Below, piece by piece: positions 6,843 through 16,303 of a stretch of DNA of 64,000 nt; the first letter of the stretch is position 1; every line of letters starts with the position of its first letter. The DNA is from Owenweeksia sp. (GTDB taxonomy: Bacteria; Bacteroidota; Bacteroidia; Flavobacteriales; Schleiferiaceae), in assembly GCA_002695025.1 (NCBI GenBank), contig NZNV01000006.1:1-64000 (forward strand), read 5' to 3'. The notes below the pieces were generated by a model. That model was given only the letters and a program-made list of their open reading frames with translations, ran no database searches and was not told where the DNA came from. Made by a program: the position numbers and the translations under genes.

Positions 6843-9173
6843 ATGAAGAACACCCAGCTTAGCCTTTTGTTTATTTCCCTTTCCGGTTTGCTTCACGCAC
6901 AAAGCCTTTTGGATTATGTGCAAATGGAACAACGTATTTTCAACCCTCCCGGCAATGCGTATATCTACGATTTTGCCGTACATGACTCCGGGCAAATCTA
7001 CACAGCCGGGAGTTTTTCTGGTTCTCCGGATGTAAATATGGCCAGTTGGCCTGCTTATACCATCACGGCCCAGGGCTCCACGGACGGTTTCCTGATAAAA
7101 TATAACCTGGCGGGCAAGGTGGAGTGGGCTAAAACCCTGGGTAATTCAGCGGGAGATATGGAGAAGATGTACCAGGTAACGGTCAATGACAGTGGTCTTT
7201 ATGTGCAATCTTATATGGAGAGTAACCAGCGTATGGGCCCGGATTCCATCCTTACCCAAAATCGCTATACCCGGGTGATCTCCCGTCTTGATTTTTCTGG
7301 AAATTATCTTTGGTCAAAGGCTTTTATTACGGATAAACATGCCTATGATTTTCCTACGGAACAGCCTTCTGACCGCCTGGAGATAGATGCACAGGGAAAT
7401 GTATACATGCTGGCTGCTTTTGCTGATAGCATGGATGCTGATCCCCATCCGTTGGCTAGCCATATTTTGCGTAAAAGCCTGGGCAACTACAATGTGGGTC
7501 TGGTAAAACTCAACGCTTCCGGAGATTTTCAATGGGCTTTTTCGTATCCCGGCAATGCAGACATGGAGGAAATGAGTATTGCCCCCGATGGAAGCATTTT
7601 TGTGAGCGGCATTTTTAACGGTTCTTTTGATGCAGATCCGGGAATAGGTGTTGCCACTCTGAATAACCAGGCTGTGGGTTTCAGCGTGTATGCCACCAAG
7701 CTATCCCCGGAAGGTAATTATCTGCATAGCGTGGCACTGGGGGATGCGGGCACTACACAACAGGAACTGATGGACCTGGCCGTAAACGGGCTGGGTGAAT
7801 TGTTCCTGGCCGGCCGTTTCCAGGGGACGCTTAACCCCGGGGGAGTTGGTGGAACCGGTGTGATTTCAGACTCTATTGTCTTTTCGTATTTCTGTAAAAT
7901 GGATACAGCCCTGAACGTTCAGTGGATAGAGAGTATGGGCGATGTGCATATTCGCGATGTAAACACCGATAGCCAGGGGCGTCCTTACTGGTATGGTCAT
8001 TTCCAGGGTGCTGTGGATGTAATATCTGGAACCGAACGTTTAAAAAGACAGAACAGCTCTCAAAGTATAGTATTGGTAAAAACCAATCGGGATGGCCACT
8101 ACCGTGGCGATATGACCTTCCCTTCTTCCAGCACCACCCTTTCCTGGGGTGTAAACTTTGATTCAGTGGATAATATCTACCTGGGCGGTAATGCGGCTGC
8201 AAACTTTAACCCCTATTTTTACGGGAGTTGGAATGGCCTGGGGCGGAGTTCTTTTGTGCTGAAGTACGATACCTGCCAGACAATGCATAACATTCTGGCC
8301 GAAGGGCCCTTGCAAAGGCAACTATGTCAGGGAGACTCCCTGGAATTGCGCGTTCGCTTTCCCCATCAGCGGATTACCGGTCAGGACTGGGTGCTCTATC
8401 ATAACAATAGGCTATTGGATAGCAATACCACAGGGAGTTTCTGGCTGTATCCATCTTCCAGTGGAAGTTATTATTTAGCCGGAAGGGGTACTTGTAACGG
8501 TGAGGATGATCGCCTGCACTATTTTGTTTACGTGGACTCCGTGTACGAGGAAATTAGGCGGGATACACTTTGTGCCGGTGCTTCCTATCAGTTCAGGGAT
8601 GGTACTACCTGGGCCTTATCCCATGACACGCTTTATGAGCAGGTATACCAGAGCGCACAAGGCTGTGATAGTGTTTTCCGTACTGAACTCCGGGTAATGG
8701 ATACCAGTGCTGCTATAATGATGAGTGACAGCGGACTGATATCCGGGGTGGAGCGGGTGCGATACCAGTGGCTGGACTGCAATAACGGTATGCTGCCGGT
8801 GGCCGGTGCTACCCATAGGGAGTTCATCCCTGCCCAATCCGGGAGCTATGCCGTATATGTTTACGGAGGGGGCTGTGGTGATACATCGGCTTGTTATAAC
8901 TGGAATATTGGCCTGGATGAATACCGGAGCCCTGGAGTGCATGTATACCCCAACCCCGCTCGTGATCATTTTCAACTGTCTCTTTCCGGGGGTGCCCCGG
9001 TTGAAGTGTGCATCTATGACCTTCAGGGCAGGAAAGTAAGGGAATATCCCAGGGTGACCGAAGGGGAAAATATTTCCGTTACGGGATTGCCGGAAGGGGT
9101 TTATCTCTTGAAAATAAGCCGGGGCGGTTCATGGACGGTAAGCCAGCCTTGGGTGCTCAGGAGAGACCATTAA
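6843..9173 (+). CDS. Secreted T9SS type A sorting-domain protein with SBBP/DFDPG-like repeats
   Basis: 776 residues from the ATG at 6843, which gives a clean signal peptide (MKNTQLSLLF...HAQS); the frame extends upstream to 6720 but that extension is not signal-like and precedes the promoter. The body contains repeats of the type GxIYxAGxF...D.DP.......GFLIKYNLAGKVEWAKTLG, as seen in SBBP-like beta-propeller proteins of Bacteroidota. A Cys-containing Ig-like stretch (about 510-690, CQGDSLELRV, CAGASYQF) precedes the C-terminal sorting domain VHVYPNPARDHF...GLPEGVYLLKI. The protein is predicted to be exported by the type IX system and surface-attached or released. No enzymatic motif is visible. 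It converges on the gene at 9203 with 29 bp between. Confidence 0.8.
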   Translation: MKNTQLSLLFISLSGLLHAQSLLDYVQMEQRIFNPPGNAYIYDFAVHDSGQIYTAGSFSGSPDVNMASWPAYTITAQGSTDGFLIKYNLAGKVEWAKTLGNSAGDMEKMYQVTVNDSGLYVQSYMESNQRMGPDSILTQNRYTRVISRLDFSGNYLWSKAFITDKHAYDFPTEQPSDRLEIDAQGNVYMLAAFADSMDADPHPLASHILRKSLGNYNVGLVKLNASGDFQWAFSYPGNADMEEMSIAPDGSIFVSGIFNGSFDADPGIGVATLNNQAVGFSVYATKLSPEGNYLHSVALGDAGTTQQELMDLAVNGLGELFLAGRFQGTLNPGGVGGTGVISDSIVFSYFCKMDTALNVQWIESMGDVHIRDVNTDSQGRPYWYGHFQGAVDVISGTERLKRQNSSQSIVLVKTNRDGHYRGDMTFPSSSTTLSWGVNFDSVDNIYLGGNAAANFNPYFYGSWNGLGRSSFVLKYDTCQTMHNILAEGPLQRQLCQGDSLELRVRFPHQRITGQDWVLYHNNRLLDSNTTGSFWLYPSSSGSYYLAGRGTCNGEDDRLHYFVYVDSVYEEIRRDTLCAGASYQFRDGTTWALSHDTLYEQVYQSAQGCDSVFRTELRVMDTSAAIMMSDSGLISGVERVRYQWLDCNNGMLPVAGATHREFIPAQSGSYAVYVYGGGCGDTSACYNWNIGLDEYRSPGVHVYPNPARDHFQLSLSGGAPVEVCIYDLQGRKVREYPRVTEGENISVTGLPEGVYLLKISRGGSWTVSQPWVLRRDH

Positions 9174-9202
9174 GCAGTATTCCAATACCGGTACCGGCAT
9201 GT

Positions 9203-11857
9203 TTATCTTTTCACAATCCTTTTTGAGAAAGAGGTTTTCTTTCCACTTACCTGCACCATATAAGGCCCTACCGGCCATGATCGCATGTTCAGGCTTTCCT
9301 CCACCCGGGCGATCTTGGGCAACGGCTTTTGCAGCATAAGGGTACCGTTGGTGGCATATACTCTTAGCATCAGCTCTTCCTCACCGGGATGATCAAAGGA
9401 GAGCGTTGCATTGTTCCGGGCCGGGTTAGGGAAAATGTCCATCCGCCTGACTTCCTGTTCGGCAAGGGAAATAGGGTTGAAACCGTCACTTTCAAACAAG
9501 CCGCGGCCGTGTGTGGCGGCAATCACCATATGGTCACTGTCCCGTATCTGGAGCATGTCCACCCGTACGTTGGCCAGCCCGCTGTTACCGGGGCTCCAGC
9601 TGGGTGAAGGCGAATCAAGGTCAGAGGTGCTCCATACCCCCACCTCTGTGGCAAGGATCACTTCTGAACGGTTATTGGGGTTAAACAAGGCCCAGCGTAC
9701 CGGCATATCGGGGAGGTCACCCTCCTTGCTGCTCCAGGTGGTTCCGCCATCCTCCGTATACCAAACGGAATTTACCCCGTAATTGCTGAGGGTAACCAAC
9801 AGCTCATCCTCATCCGCGCCAAGCTCTATACAGGAAATATTCCCGGCCGGGAGCGCAGCACCAATGCTGGTAGCGGTGGGGGAATTCCCATCTGCATTTA
9901 CCACCTTGAAAACATCCCCATTCTCGCAACCCACAAAAAGAGTAGTGCTGGTGGTGGTATAGGGTGAAACCCGCAGGTGTGAAGCCATGCTGACCATATT
10001 GGGTATGATGAAGCTATCCACAGGGTGTGCTCCGCTAACGTCTGTAATGCGGTTTACGCAGAAAGTATCCCTGGCAGAATACAGCACATCCATATTATCA
10101 TCGTAATCGGCAGGGTTCACAAACCTCCCGGTACGGTCATACTGCATTTGTCTCCGTCCGCCTCCGCCATTGGTGCGCCAGTACGCATTGTATACGTAAG
10201 ACATGATCTGCACCTGGGGATTATTCTTGTTGATGAAGCAATAAGCCCCGTCCCCGCCCTGCACTTCAACGGTAGGTCCTAAGCCGCTCACATTGAATTG
10301 CAGCGTGCCGTTGTCCTGCGCACCCGCCAGGGCATAATAGGAACCTGCATCGGGGTGCAGGGCACAGCCGTAAAACTGGGTAATATTCAGGTTTTTGGAA
10401 TGGTGAAAAATAACGTCATTTTGTGCGGCCTGGGTGATGTTGGAGGTGTAAAATACGCCACCATCATTGCTAAAAAGGATCTCGTTGGAATTGCTGCCTT
10501 TAAAGATGATCTGGTGCTGATCAGCATGTACTTCGGAGCAGTTAAGGCCCGCCAGGTTATTGTTATTGCTCCATTTGGAGATCTGCTCCCAGTTGTTGCC
10601 ACCATCGGTGGTCCGGAAAAGGTCTACCGCTCCTGCCAATACGGTGTTTATATTGTTGGGATCTACCGCCAGGGCCATATCGTACCAGGCCTGGTTCCGT
10701 GAAAAATCATTATTGGGAATGCCGTTGTCTGCATCCTGGGGCTTGCCGAGGGTAACCCAGATCAAGCCGTTATTGATGGTACGCACGATCTCACCTACGC
10801 CATTACCAACTTCCGTCATGGCGTATACATAATTGGCATTTCCGGGAGCGCAGGCTATTTCTACTCTTTCACCGTCTGGAACCGTCCGCGCAATGATCCA
10901 GCTGAGGCCATCATCACTAAACAGTATACGGCCACCTCCGTGATCGTTTGCATCGGAAGAAGACTTGGCTGTACCCACCCACAGGCGGTTGTCAGCCGCA
11001 ATTTCCAGGTCGGCCACGGCAAAGGTGATGGTATCCCCCGGCACCTTGGGCATTACCTGTGTCCAGGTGGCGCCACCATCCGTACTGCGTTGCAGTCCTA
11101 TGTTGGGGGTGCCGTGTACCAGGCCCTGGTGCCGCTCTCCGTTGCAGCCGGCATAGATCACCCCGTTGCCATTCTCGTTGCGTACCACCAGGTCATTGAT
11201 GAAATAAAAGTTTGCGGTAGAAGGGAGGTGGGTCCAGTTAAGGCCACCATCGGTACTTTTCCATATTCCGGCCCCACGGGTTCCGGAATAGGTCTGGAAC
11301 CAGCCCTCCCCGGTGCTTGCGTAAAAGATGTTCGGATCGGTAGGATCATAGGCAATGCCGGTAATGGCCAGGTTGTCCCAAAAATCATCTACGGCAAACC
11401 AGGAGGAGTTGGGGTTGGTGATGTTGTTGTTATACCAGAGGCCACCCGTTACACTCCCGGCCCATACTTTATTGCCCGTGGGATCATTGGGGTCCATCAT
11501 GATGGCGCGTACCCGTCCCCCCACATTATCAGGTCCGCGTTCCACCCAGGGTTGGGTGCTGCTTCCCGGTATCTTTTCCTTGTAGCGTGCCAGGCGTACC
11601 CGTTCGTAAATAGGAATAAGCTTTTCCGGGGTGGGCCGGCCCAAAGTGGGGTTCATAGTAGCCAGGTAATTCTGTTGCCAGGCCAGGTCAGGGCGGTCCG
11701 GTTTAAGGGTTTCTTCATGGTTTGTGTGAGCGGTAGGCTGGTTAAAAGGGTGCGCATTCAGGAAATGGGCATATTGGCGTTTAATGTCCGCTTGCTTCTG
11801 GCAGGCAAACAGCAGCAGGCAAAGTGCCAGGGTGAAATAAGCAGAGTTCTTTTTCAT
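9203..11857 (-). CDS. Secreted BNR/VPS10-type beta-propeller protein with T9SS sorting domain
   Basis: 884 residues from the ATG at 11857 (the frame extends upstream but the extension overlaps the preceding gene and is not signal-like). The N-terminus MKKNSAYFTL...LLFACQKQ reads as a lipoprotein signal with Cys in an LFAC box. The body has many BNR/sortilin-like repeats: WKSTDGGLNWTHL, QRSTDGGATWTQV, FRTTDGGNNWEQI, WYTEDGGTTWSSK. The C-terminus is a type A sorting domain (RMDIFPNPARNNATL ... FSKRIVKR). Having both a lipobox and a T9SS tail is unusual, because each proposes a different anchoring route. The substrate is unknown; such propellers often bind glycans or proteins. It begins two bases after the stop of the upstream lipoprotein gene, indicating an operon. 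It resembles the protein at 28387-32904. Confidence 0.82.
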   Translation of the reverse strand: MKKNSAYFTLALCLLLFACQKQADIKRQYAHFLNAHPFNQPTAHTNHEETLKPDRPDLAWQQNYLATMNPTLGRPTPEKLIPIYERVRLARYKEKIPGSSTQPWVERGPDNVGGRVRAIMMDPNDPTGNKVWAGSVTGGLWYNNNITNPNSSWFAVDDFWDNLAITGIAYDPTDPNIFYASTGEGWFQTYSGTRGAGIWKSTDGGLNWTHLPSTANFYFINDLVVRNENGNGVIYAGCNGERHQGLVHGTPNIGLQRSTDGGATWTQVMPKVPGDTITFAVADLEIAADNRLWVGTAKSSSDANDHGGGRILFSDDGLSWIIARTVPDGERVEIACAPGNANYVYAMTEVGNGVGEIVRTINNGLIWVTLGKPQDADNGIPNNDFSRNQAWYDMALAVDPNNINTVLAGAVDLFRTTDGGNNWEQISKWSNNNNLAGLNCSEVHADQHQIIFKGSNSNEILFSNDGGVFYTSNITQAAQNDVIFHHSKNLNITQFYGCALHPDAGSYYALAGAQDNGTLQFNVSGLGPTVEVQGGDGAYCFINKNNPQVQIMSYVYNAYWRTNGGGGRRQMQYDRTGRFVNPADYDDNMDVLYSARDTFCVNRITDVSGAHPVDSFIIPNMVSMASHLRVSPYTTTSTTLFVGCENGDVFKVVNADGNSPTATSIGAALPAGNISCIELGADEDELLVTLSNYGVNSVWYTEDGGTTWSSKEGDLPDMPVRWALFNPNNRSEVILATEVGVWSTSDLDSPSPSWSPGNSGLANVRVDMLQIRDSDHMVIAATHGRGLFESDGFNPISLAEQEVRRMDIFPNPARNNATLSFDHPGEEELMLRVYATNGTLMLQKPLPKIARVEESLNMRSWPVGPYMVQVSGKKTSFSKRIVKR

Positions 11858-11859
11858 AT

Positions 11860-12270
11860 TTATTCGGGTAAGTCCGGGTTTTCCAATTCTCGTATAGCAG
11901 GGTAGGACCATATCTCTCCTTTTACGGTTACGGTGGCACTGAATTTCCGGGCTTTGAATAAAGCCGGGTATTCATTGTCCGTCTCCCCCTGGTCCTCGGA
12001 GGGGTCAGACTGTTCCTGGAGATATACTTCGATAGCCTTGCCTTCCTTTACCAGGGTATACGGCACCAGCTGTTCATTCACCTTAACGGATAGGCCCTCT
12101 TCCTGTATAGCATGCGGAAGGGGAAGGTAAAAATAAAGGGCCCGGAAGCGCCCGGCCGGGATTACCTGTTGCTGGTAATACGCCTCGTTGGCCAGCTGTG
12201 GCACCTTGGAAATGCTGCGGCATGCGGAAAGCATGCATAGCAATGAAAGCAGAAATACAAGTCGGGTCAT
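11860..12270 (-). CDS. Small hypothetical lipoprotein
   Basis: 136 residues from the ATG at 12270, chosen because it yields a lipoprotein signal peptide (MTRLVFLLSLLCMLSACRS, LSAC box). The mature part is short and acidic near the middle (EQSDPSEDQGETDNEYPALF) and otherwise predicted beta-strand; no family was recognised. The stop codon lies two bases before the start of the downstream BNR protein gene, so the two are almost certainly cotranscribed and may be partners at the cell envelope. The 169-bp gap upstream (12271-12439) holds no gene that I can support. Confidence 0.65.
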   Translation of the reverse strand: MTRLVFLLSLLCMLSACRSISKVPQLANEAYYQQQVIPAGRFRALYFYLPLPHAIQEEGLSVKVNEQLVPYTLVKEGKAIEVYLQEQSDPSEDQGETDNEYPALFKARKFSATVTVKGEIWSYPAIRELENPDLPE

Positions 12271-12439
12271 ATAGTAATATACGTATTCGAAGCCCGTCAA
12301 AGGACGGGGAATTAGTATACGTGGCACTTCCTGCCACCGAAATCAAGCCAAAGCCCGCAAAAACTAAAAGGAACTGTGCATCTACCTTTTAGGGGCGGAA
12401 GTAGTATTTGGAGGGTGAGGATTCACCTGGCAAAGAATG

Positions 12440-13900
12440 CTATGGTATCCCCGGAGAGGCATTGGTTTCCAAATCTTCAGCAATATTGGGCATTTTTTGT
12501 GCTTCACTGCTTTTCTTGACTACCTCACGGATAACAAGGTCCAGCTCACGGGCGGAGTGTTGGATGAAGCCCAGGATCTTCTTCAGCTCTTCGATATGGT
12601 AGTCTTCCATTTCCAGTAAGGTGATAAGCCCCATAATGCGGGAAAGCGGGGCTCGTACAACGTGAGATTGTATCCAGGCAATATCACGCAGTTTTTGGTT
12701 TTGATAGGCTATGTCCTGCAGCAGTTGCCGTGTTTTGGTAAAGTCCAGCATGGCTCCTACCGCCCGGGTGGCCTCTCCCTTATCATTACGGATGATATAG
12801 GCCCGGTCCACCACATAGGCGATGGAACCGTCTGCTTTATAGATGCGGTATTCTTCGTTGTAGTTCTTTTGTTTGGGGTCAGCGTATACGGCCTTCAGCT
12901 TTTTGGTTATTCTTTCCAGATCGTCTACATGCACCCTGGCGGACCAGAATTTACCACCGGGATTCTCCACCTTGGTGGAATGGCCCAGCAGGTCCTCAAA
13001 ACCCTGGCCCAGGTAAAGCATGTCTGCCGGGATATCCCAGTCCCAGATGGCTTCATGGCTGGCCTTTAAGGCAATTTCAAAGCGTTCGTTGCTCAGTTGC
13101 AATTGGTGTTGATCCCTTCTTTGGCGGGTAACATCCTGGGCAGCTGCTTCCAGTTTATCCGGCAACCCCCTGGCGTTGTATAGCACCGAAATATGGGAGC
13201 GTACCCATTTGATATTTCCCATAGGCGTTAATATCTGGTGTTCAAAATCCAGGTGTGCCTGTTCCCGGTAAATGGGGTTATCGCGTTTAAAGAGGTTAGC
13301 GGTATCCTTTTCCATGAAAGTTTGTCGTACGGTGTCTATGGAGGGGTGAAAGGAATTGGCGTCTGCCTCCCAGATGTTAAACACTTCTTTGGACCACTGT
13401 ATTTCCTTCTTTTCAAAATCATAATTCCAGTAACCGATGCGGGCCAGCCGCTGAGCGGTTTTTACCTGACGGAAGGCAGCTTTCAAACGTTCTTCGGACT
13501 CTCTTTTTTCCAGGATCTCCTGCTTTTCGCGAAAGGCCCGGAGAACGGCTGTTGGAAGGTAGTACAGCCGGCTCTTGGTAATAAAATCCGTAGCCCCGGC
13601 CTGTATGCTCCGCACCGCATTTTCTTCTCCAATGGTGCCTGTAACAAATATAAAAGGTGTAAGGCTATCCATTTCGCGGAGTATCTCCAGGGCTTTCATG
13701 CCGTTAAAAGAGGGCATATCGTAATCGGAAAGGATCACATCAGGTTCGAAGGTCTGAAGCAGGTGGATGTACTCATCACGTTTGTCCGTAACCCTGTACA
13801 GGCATTCGCCTTTGAGGTTTTCATTAAGGCATGCCCTTATAAGGTCAGCATCCGTCTTGTCATCTTCCAGCAAAAGTATCTTCCAGCGTTGAGGGTGCAT
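12440..13900 (-). CDS. Receiver-PAS-PAS protein with a histidine phosphotransfer-like end but no ATPase domain
   Basis: 486 residues from the ATG at 13900 (a TTG at 13918 in frame is an alternative). Residues about 6-125 form a response-regulator receiver (LLLEDD acidic pocket, LSDYD phosphoacceptor, VTGT, TKS lysine region). Two PAS/PAC domains follow (about 155-270 and 275-400). The last 85 residues include DIAWIQSHVVRAPLSRIMGLI, an H-box like that of HisKA dimerisation domains, with the histidine kept. The protein then ends with no N, G1 or G2 boxes, so it cannot bind ATP as a kinase. It may accept or relay phosphate. It is the last gene of a three-gene operon, 14 bp after the response regulator. 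Confidence 0.8.
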   Translation of the reverse strand: MHPQRWKILLLEDDKTDADLIRACLNENLKGECLYRVTDKRDEYIHLLQTFEPDVILSDYDMPSFNGMKALEILREMDSLTPFIFVTGTIGEENAVRSIQAGATDFITKSRLYYLPTAVLRAFREKQEILEKRESEERLKAAFRQVKTAQRLARIGYWNYDFEKKEIQWSKEVFNIWEADANSFHPSIDTVRQTFMEKDTANLFKRDNPIYREQAHLDFEHQILTPMGNIKWVRSHISVLYNARGLPDKLEAAAQDVTRQRRDQHQLQLSNERFEIALKASHEAIWDWDIPADMLYLGQGFEDLLGHSTKVENPGGKFWSARVHVDDLERITKKLKAVYADPKQKNYNEEYRIYKADGSIAYVVDRAYIIRNDKGEATRAVGAMLDFTKTRQLLQDIAYQNQKLRDIAWIQSHVVRAPLSRIMGLITLLEMEDYHIEELKKILGFIQHSARELDLVIREVVKKSSEAQKMPNIAEDLETNASPGIP

Positions 13901-13914
13901 AGTTTCATTTTGTT

Positions 13915-14361
13915 TCAAGGTGTAAGGTTTATAACGGCCCAGTACATGCCTATTTCCTTAATACATGCCATGAACTTATCAAACTCCACCGGTTTTACAA
14001 TGTAGCTGTTTACACCCAGCTTATAACTTTGGATCAGGTCTTTTTCCTCCCTTGAAGAAGTGAGTACCACCACCGGTATGTGACGCGTACTTTCCTCGGC
14101 CCGTATCCTCCTGAGAACTTCCAGGCCATCTATTTTGGGCATCTTCAGGTCCAGGAGTATTACTTTGGGATTCTGGGGGGTGTCCTGGTCGGAATGTTCA
14201 CCTTTTCCCATAAGAAAATCCAGGGCCTCACTACCGTCCCTTAACCAGGTAACATGGTTGGCCAGCTTATTTTCTTCCAGGGCCAGCATAGTCAGTTCGG
14301 CATCGTGTTTATTGTCTTCCACCAGCAATATTTCCACGAAATTTTTCCGGTTATTTTTCAT
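13915..14361 (-). CDS. Stand-alone response regulator (CheY-like receiver)
   Basis: 148 residues from the ATG at 14361; an upstream in-frame extension lies inside the kinase gene and is rejected. It is a single receiver domain: acidic pair LLVEDN, phosphoacceptor in VILLDLKMPKIDG, conserved VVLTSS threonine/serine and YIVKP lysine. This is the Rcp1-like long form with the insertion MGKGEHSDQDTPQNP, common for regulators paired with phytochrome-type kinases. There is no DNA-binding output domain. The start overlaps the end of the histidine kinase gene by 11 bp, so it is translationally coupled and is the likely direct phosphorylation partner. Confidence 0.92.
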   Translation of the reverse strand: MKNNRKNFVEILLVEDNKHDAELTMLALEENKLANHVTWLRDGSEALDFLMGKGEHSDQDTPQNPKVILLDLKMPKIDGLEVLRRIRAEESTRHIPVVVLTSSREEKDLIQSYKLGVNSYIVKPVEFDKFMACIKEIGMYWAVINLTP

Positions 14362-15994
14362 GAGTTGAGATTTTAGGCAGTGAAAAATAAAAAGTAGCTC
14401 CCTCCTTAGGCGTGCTTTCTCCCCATACTTTTCCATGGTGGCGATGGATAATGCGCTGAACGATGGCCAGCCCCACCCCGGTGCCTTCAAATTCATCATC
14501 AGAATGCAGCCGCTGGAATATATCAAAGAGCTTATGCGCATATTCCATTTCAAAGCCGGCCCCGTTGTCCTTTACATAAAACACGTTTTCACTTTCTGAT
14601 TCCGAGGCCAAACCTATTTCAATAAGGGTGTGAGGGTTTCCACTGCTGAACTTAAGAGCGTTGCTGAGGAGGTTCACCATCACCTGCCGTATCATTTCAC
14701 GGTCGGCACGCACAGGTGGCAGTGGTTCATGGATCAGGAGATCAGCCGCAGGGTAATCACCGGGAGCGCATAATTCTTCAAATACCTTTTGAGCCAGTGA
14801 ACCGATGTTAAAAAAGCTCTCACTTTTACGGGTCTTACCCATGCGGGAGAAGGTAAGAAGGTCGTCAATGAGGTGTCCCATTTTATCCACACTATCCACT
14901 ACGGCCTGCATATAACGCGTTTCGTCCTTATCAAGCCGGTCTCCAATCCTTTTTTGTAAAATGTGGGTGTATCCGTTAATAGCGCGTAAGGGTGCTCTCA
15001 GGTCGTGCGACACAGAATAGCTGAAGCCTTCCAGTTCTTCATTCAGGGCTTTCAGGCGGACGGTACGCTCCTTCACTTTCTTTTCCAGTTGTTCATTGAG
15101 TTGCCGTATCTCCATTTCCGCTTTTTTCTGAGGCGTGATGTCCCGTGAAATAATGGCCACGTGGCTAACCCTGGAGTTACTGTATACAGGAGCTGCGGAG
15201 CTTTGAAAAAAGGACGTGCCACCGGGTAAATGGATGTAGGTTTCATACTGCATAGTATTACCTTTCTCAAATACCTGTTCTAATTTTTCCTTGATCAGCT
15301 CCCGGCTTTCGGGCGGTTGCAGGTCCAGCATATTAGCACCCAGTACATCTTTCTTTTTAATACCGGGAGCTGTATGATTTATAAAGAGGATCTTAAAATT
15401 CCGGTCTATCATAAAAATATAGTCGCTGGTATTTTCATAAATAGCGCGCAAACGTTCCTCGGATGTGCGTTTGGCAATCAGGCTTTTTTCTTCACTTTCC
15501 GTCTTCTCTTCAATAATCTTTCGGCTTTCCATAAAATAGGCATGGGCAATGGCTTTAAAAGAATAGTCCAGGAATTTATCGGTACCCATGAGTATCTGGA
15601 TAGCGCGTACCGTATCACGGGGATACTCTTTCATGATGAGGGGGTAGGCACTTTCGCGGTATGCCGTAAGCACATCGAACCATTCGGAAAAGCTAAGCCC
15701 CATACGGGCGTAAGTAGCGCCCTGTTCCAGCAAATGGTTGGTGTAGCTGCTCCAATTGTTGCTCAGTACAGCTTCCTTTTGCAGTTGAAGGGATTGTTCA
15801 TCCTGCATTTTAGGACTGGAGAGGTTGAGTTTGCTGAGGAGCTGGTTCAGTACGGGATTGTTTTTGAGACTTTCCTTAAGCCCACGGGATATCTCCTCTT
15901 TAAAACGATCGTTAAAGAGTATGTAAGCTTCTACATCCGAAAGATCGCTTACGGAAAATTCGGGTTTTAGATCTTCTAATAATTGGTGGATCAT
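14351..15994 (-). CDS. PAS-domain sensor histidine kinase
   Basis: 547 residues, no membrane segment, so cytoplasmic. Residues 1-165 form a helical sensor-like region (ARMGLSFSEWFDVLTAYRE, MGTDKFLDYSFKAIAHAY) reminiscent of RsbR-type/globin-like N-terminal domains; this is a guess. A PAS domain follows (about 175-295, with a PAC end ISRDITPQKKAEME), then a short coiled coil, HisKA with H-box FSYSVSHDLRAPLRAINGY (about 325-340), and HATPase_c with N-box NLLSNALKFSS, G1 DNGAGF and G2 GTGVGLAIV. The catalytic core resembles phytochrome-like kinases. It is the first gene of an operon with a receiver and a receiver-PAS protein. The ligand is unknown. Confidence 0.92.
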   Translation of the reverse strand: MIHQLLEDLKPEFSVSDLSDVEAYILFNDRFKEEISRGLKESLKNNPVLNQLLSKLNLSSPKMQDEQSLQLQKEAVLSNNWSSYTNHLLEQGATYARMGLSFSEWFDVLTAYRESAYPLIMKEYPRDTVRAIQILMGTDKFLDYSFKAIAHAYFMESRKIIEEKTESEEKSLIAKRTSEERLRAIYENTSDYIFMIDRNFKILFINHTAPGIKKKDVLGANMLDLQPPESRELIKEKLEQVFEKGNTMQYETYIHLPGGTSFFQSSAAPVYSNSRVSHVAIISRDITPQKKAEMEIRQLNEQLEKKVKERTVRLKALNEELEGFSYSVSHDLRAPLRAINGYTHILQKRIGDRLDKDETRYMQAVVDSVDKMGHLIDDLLTFSRMGKTRKSESFFNIGSLAQKVFEELCAPGDYPAADLLIHEPLPPVRADREMIRQVMVNLLSNALKFSSGNPHTLIEIGLASESESENVFYVKDNGAGFEMEYAHKLFDIFQRLHSDDEFEGTGVGLAIVQRIIHRHHGKVWGESTPKEGATFYFSLPKISTHEK

Positions 15995-16303
15995 GCCAAT
16001 AATTTTCAGAAGTTGAAATTGAAAACAAGCGTTTACTTTTCCATCGTCCCAGACATTCTGAGAGATTTCAAGGAGTAAATAGGCTCGAATATATTAAAAT
16101 GTTAGTAGTAAAATTTCCAAAGTTTTAATGCAGGAAGATAATGAATGAAAAACTAAAAAAATAGTGACCCTTGTAAATGGATTTTTGTGTTACCTGAATG
16201 ATCAATGCCGGAGAAGGTAAAACAGTCAACGATTCAATAGGCACTATAAAGGTGAAACAGCTCGGCAAGGATAGCCCGGGCGGATGAATAGCCGCATGAT
16301 CCA

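Noticed and set aside
9188-9197. CCGGTACCGG palindrome between the convergent genes at 9173 and 9203 as a terminator
   Set aside because: A 10-bp palindrome with no loop and no T-run. It cannot form a normal terminator hairpin.
11158-11388. Short frames inside the large secreted genes as separate proteins
   Set aside because: They overlap conserved coding sequence in another frame, lack signals and match no family.
10940-11905. Open plus-strand frame of 321 codons opposite the BNR protein gene
   Set aside because: The minus-strand product has a signal peptide, BNR repeats and a sorting domain. The antisense product has no recognisable features.
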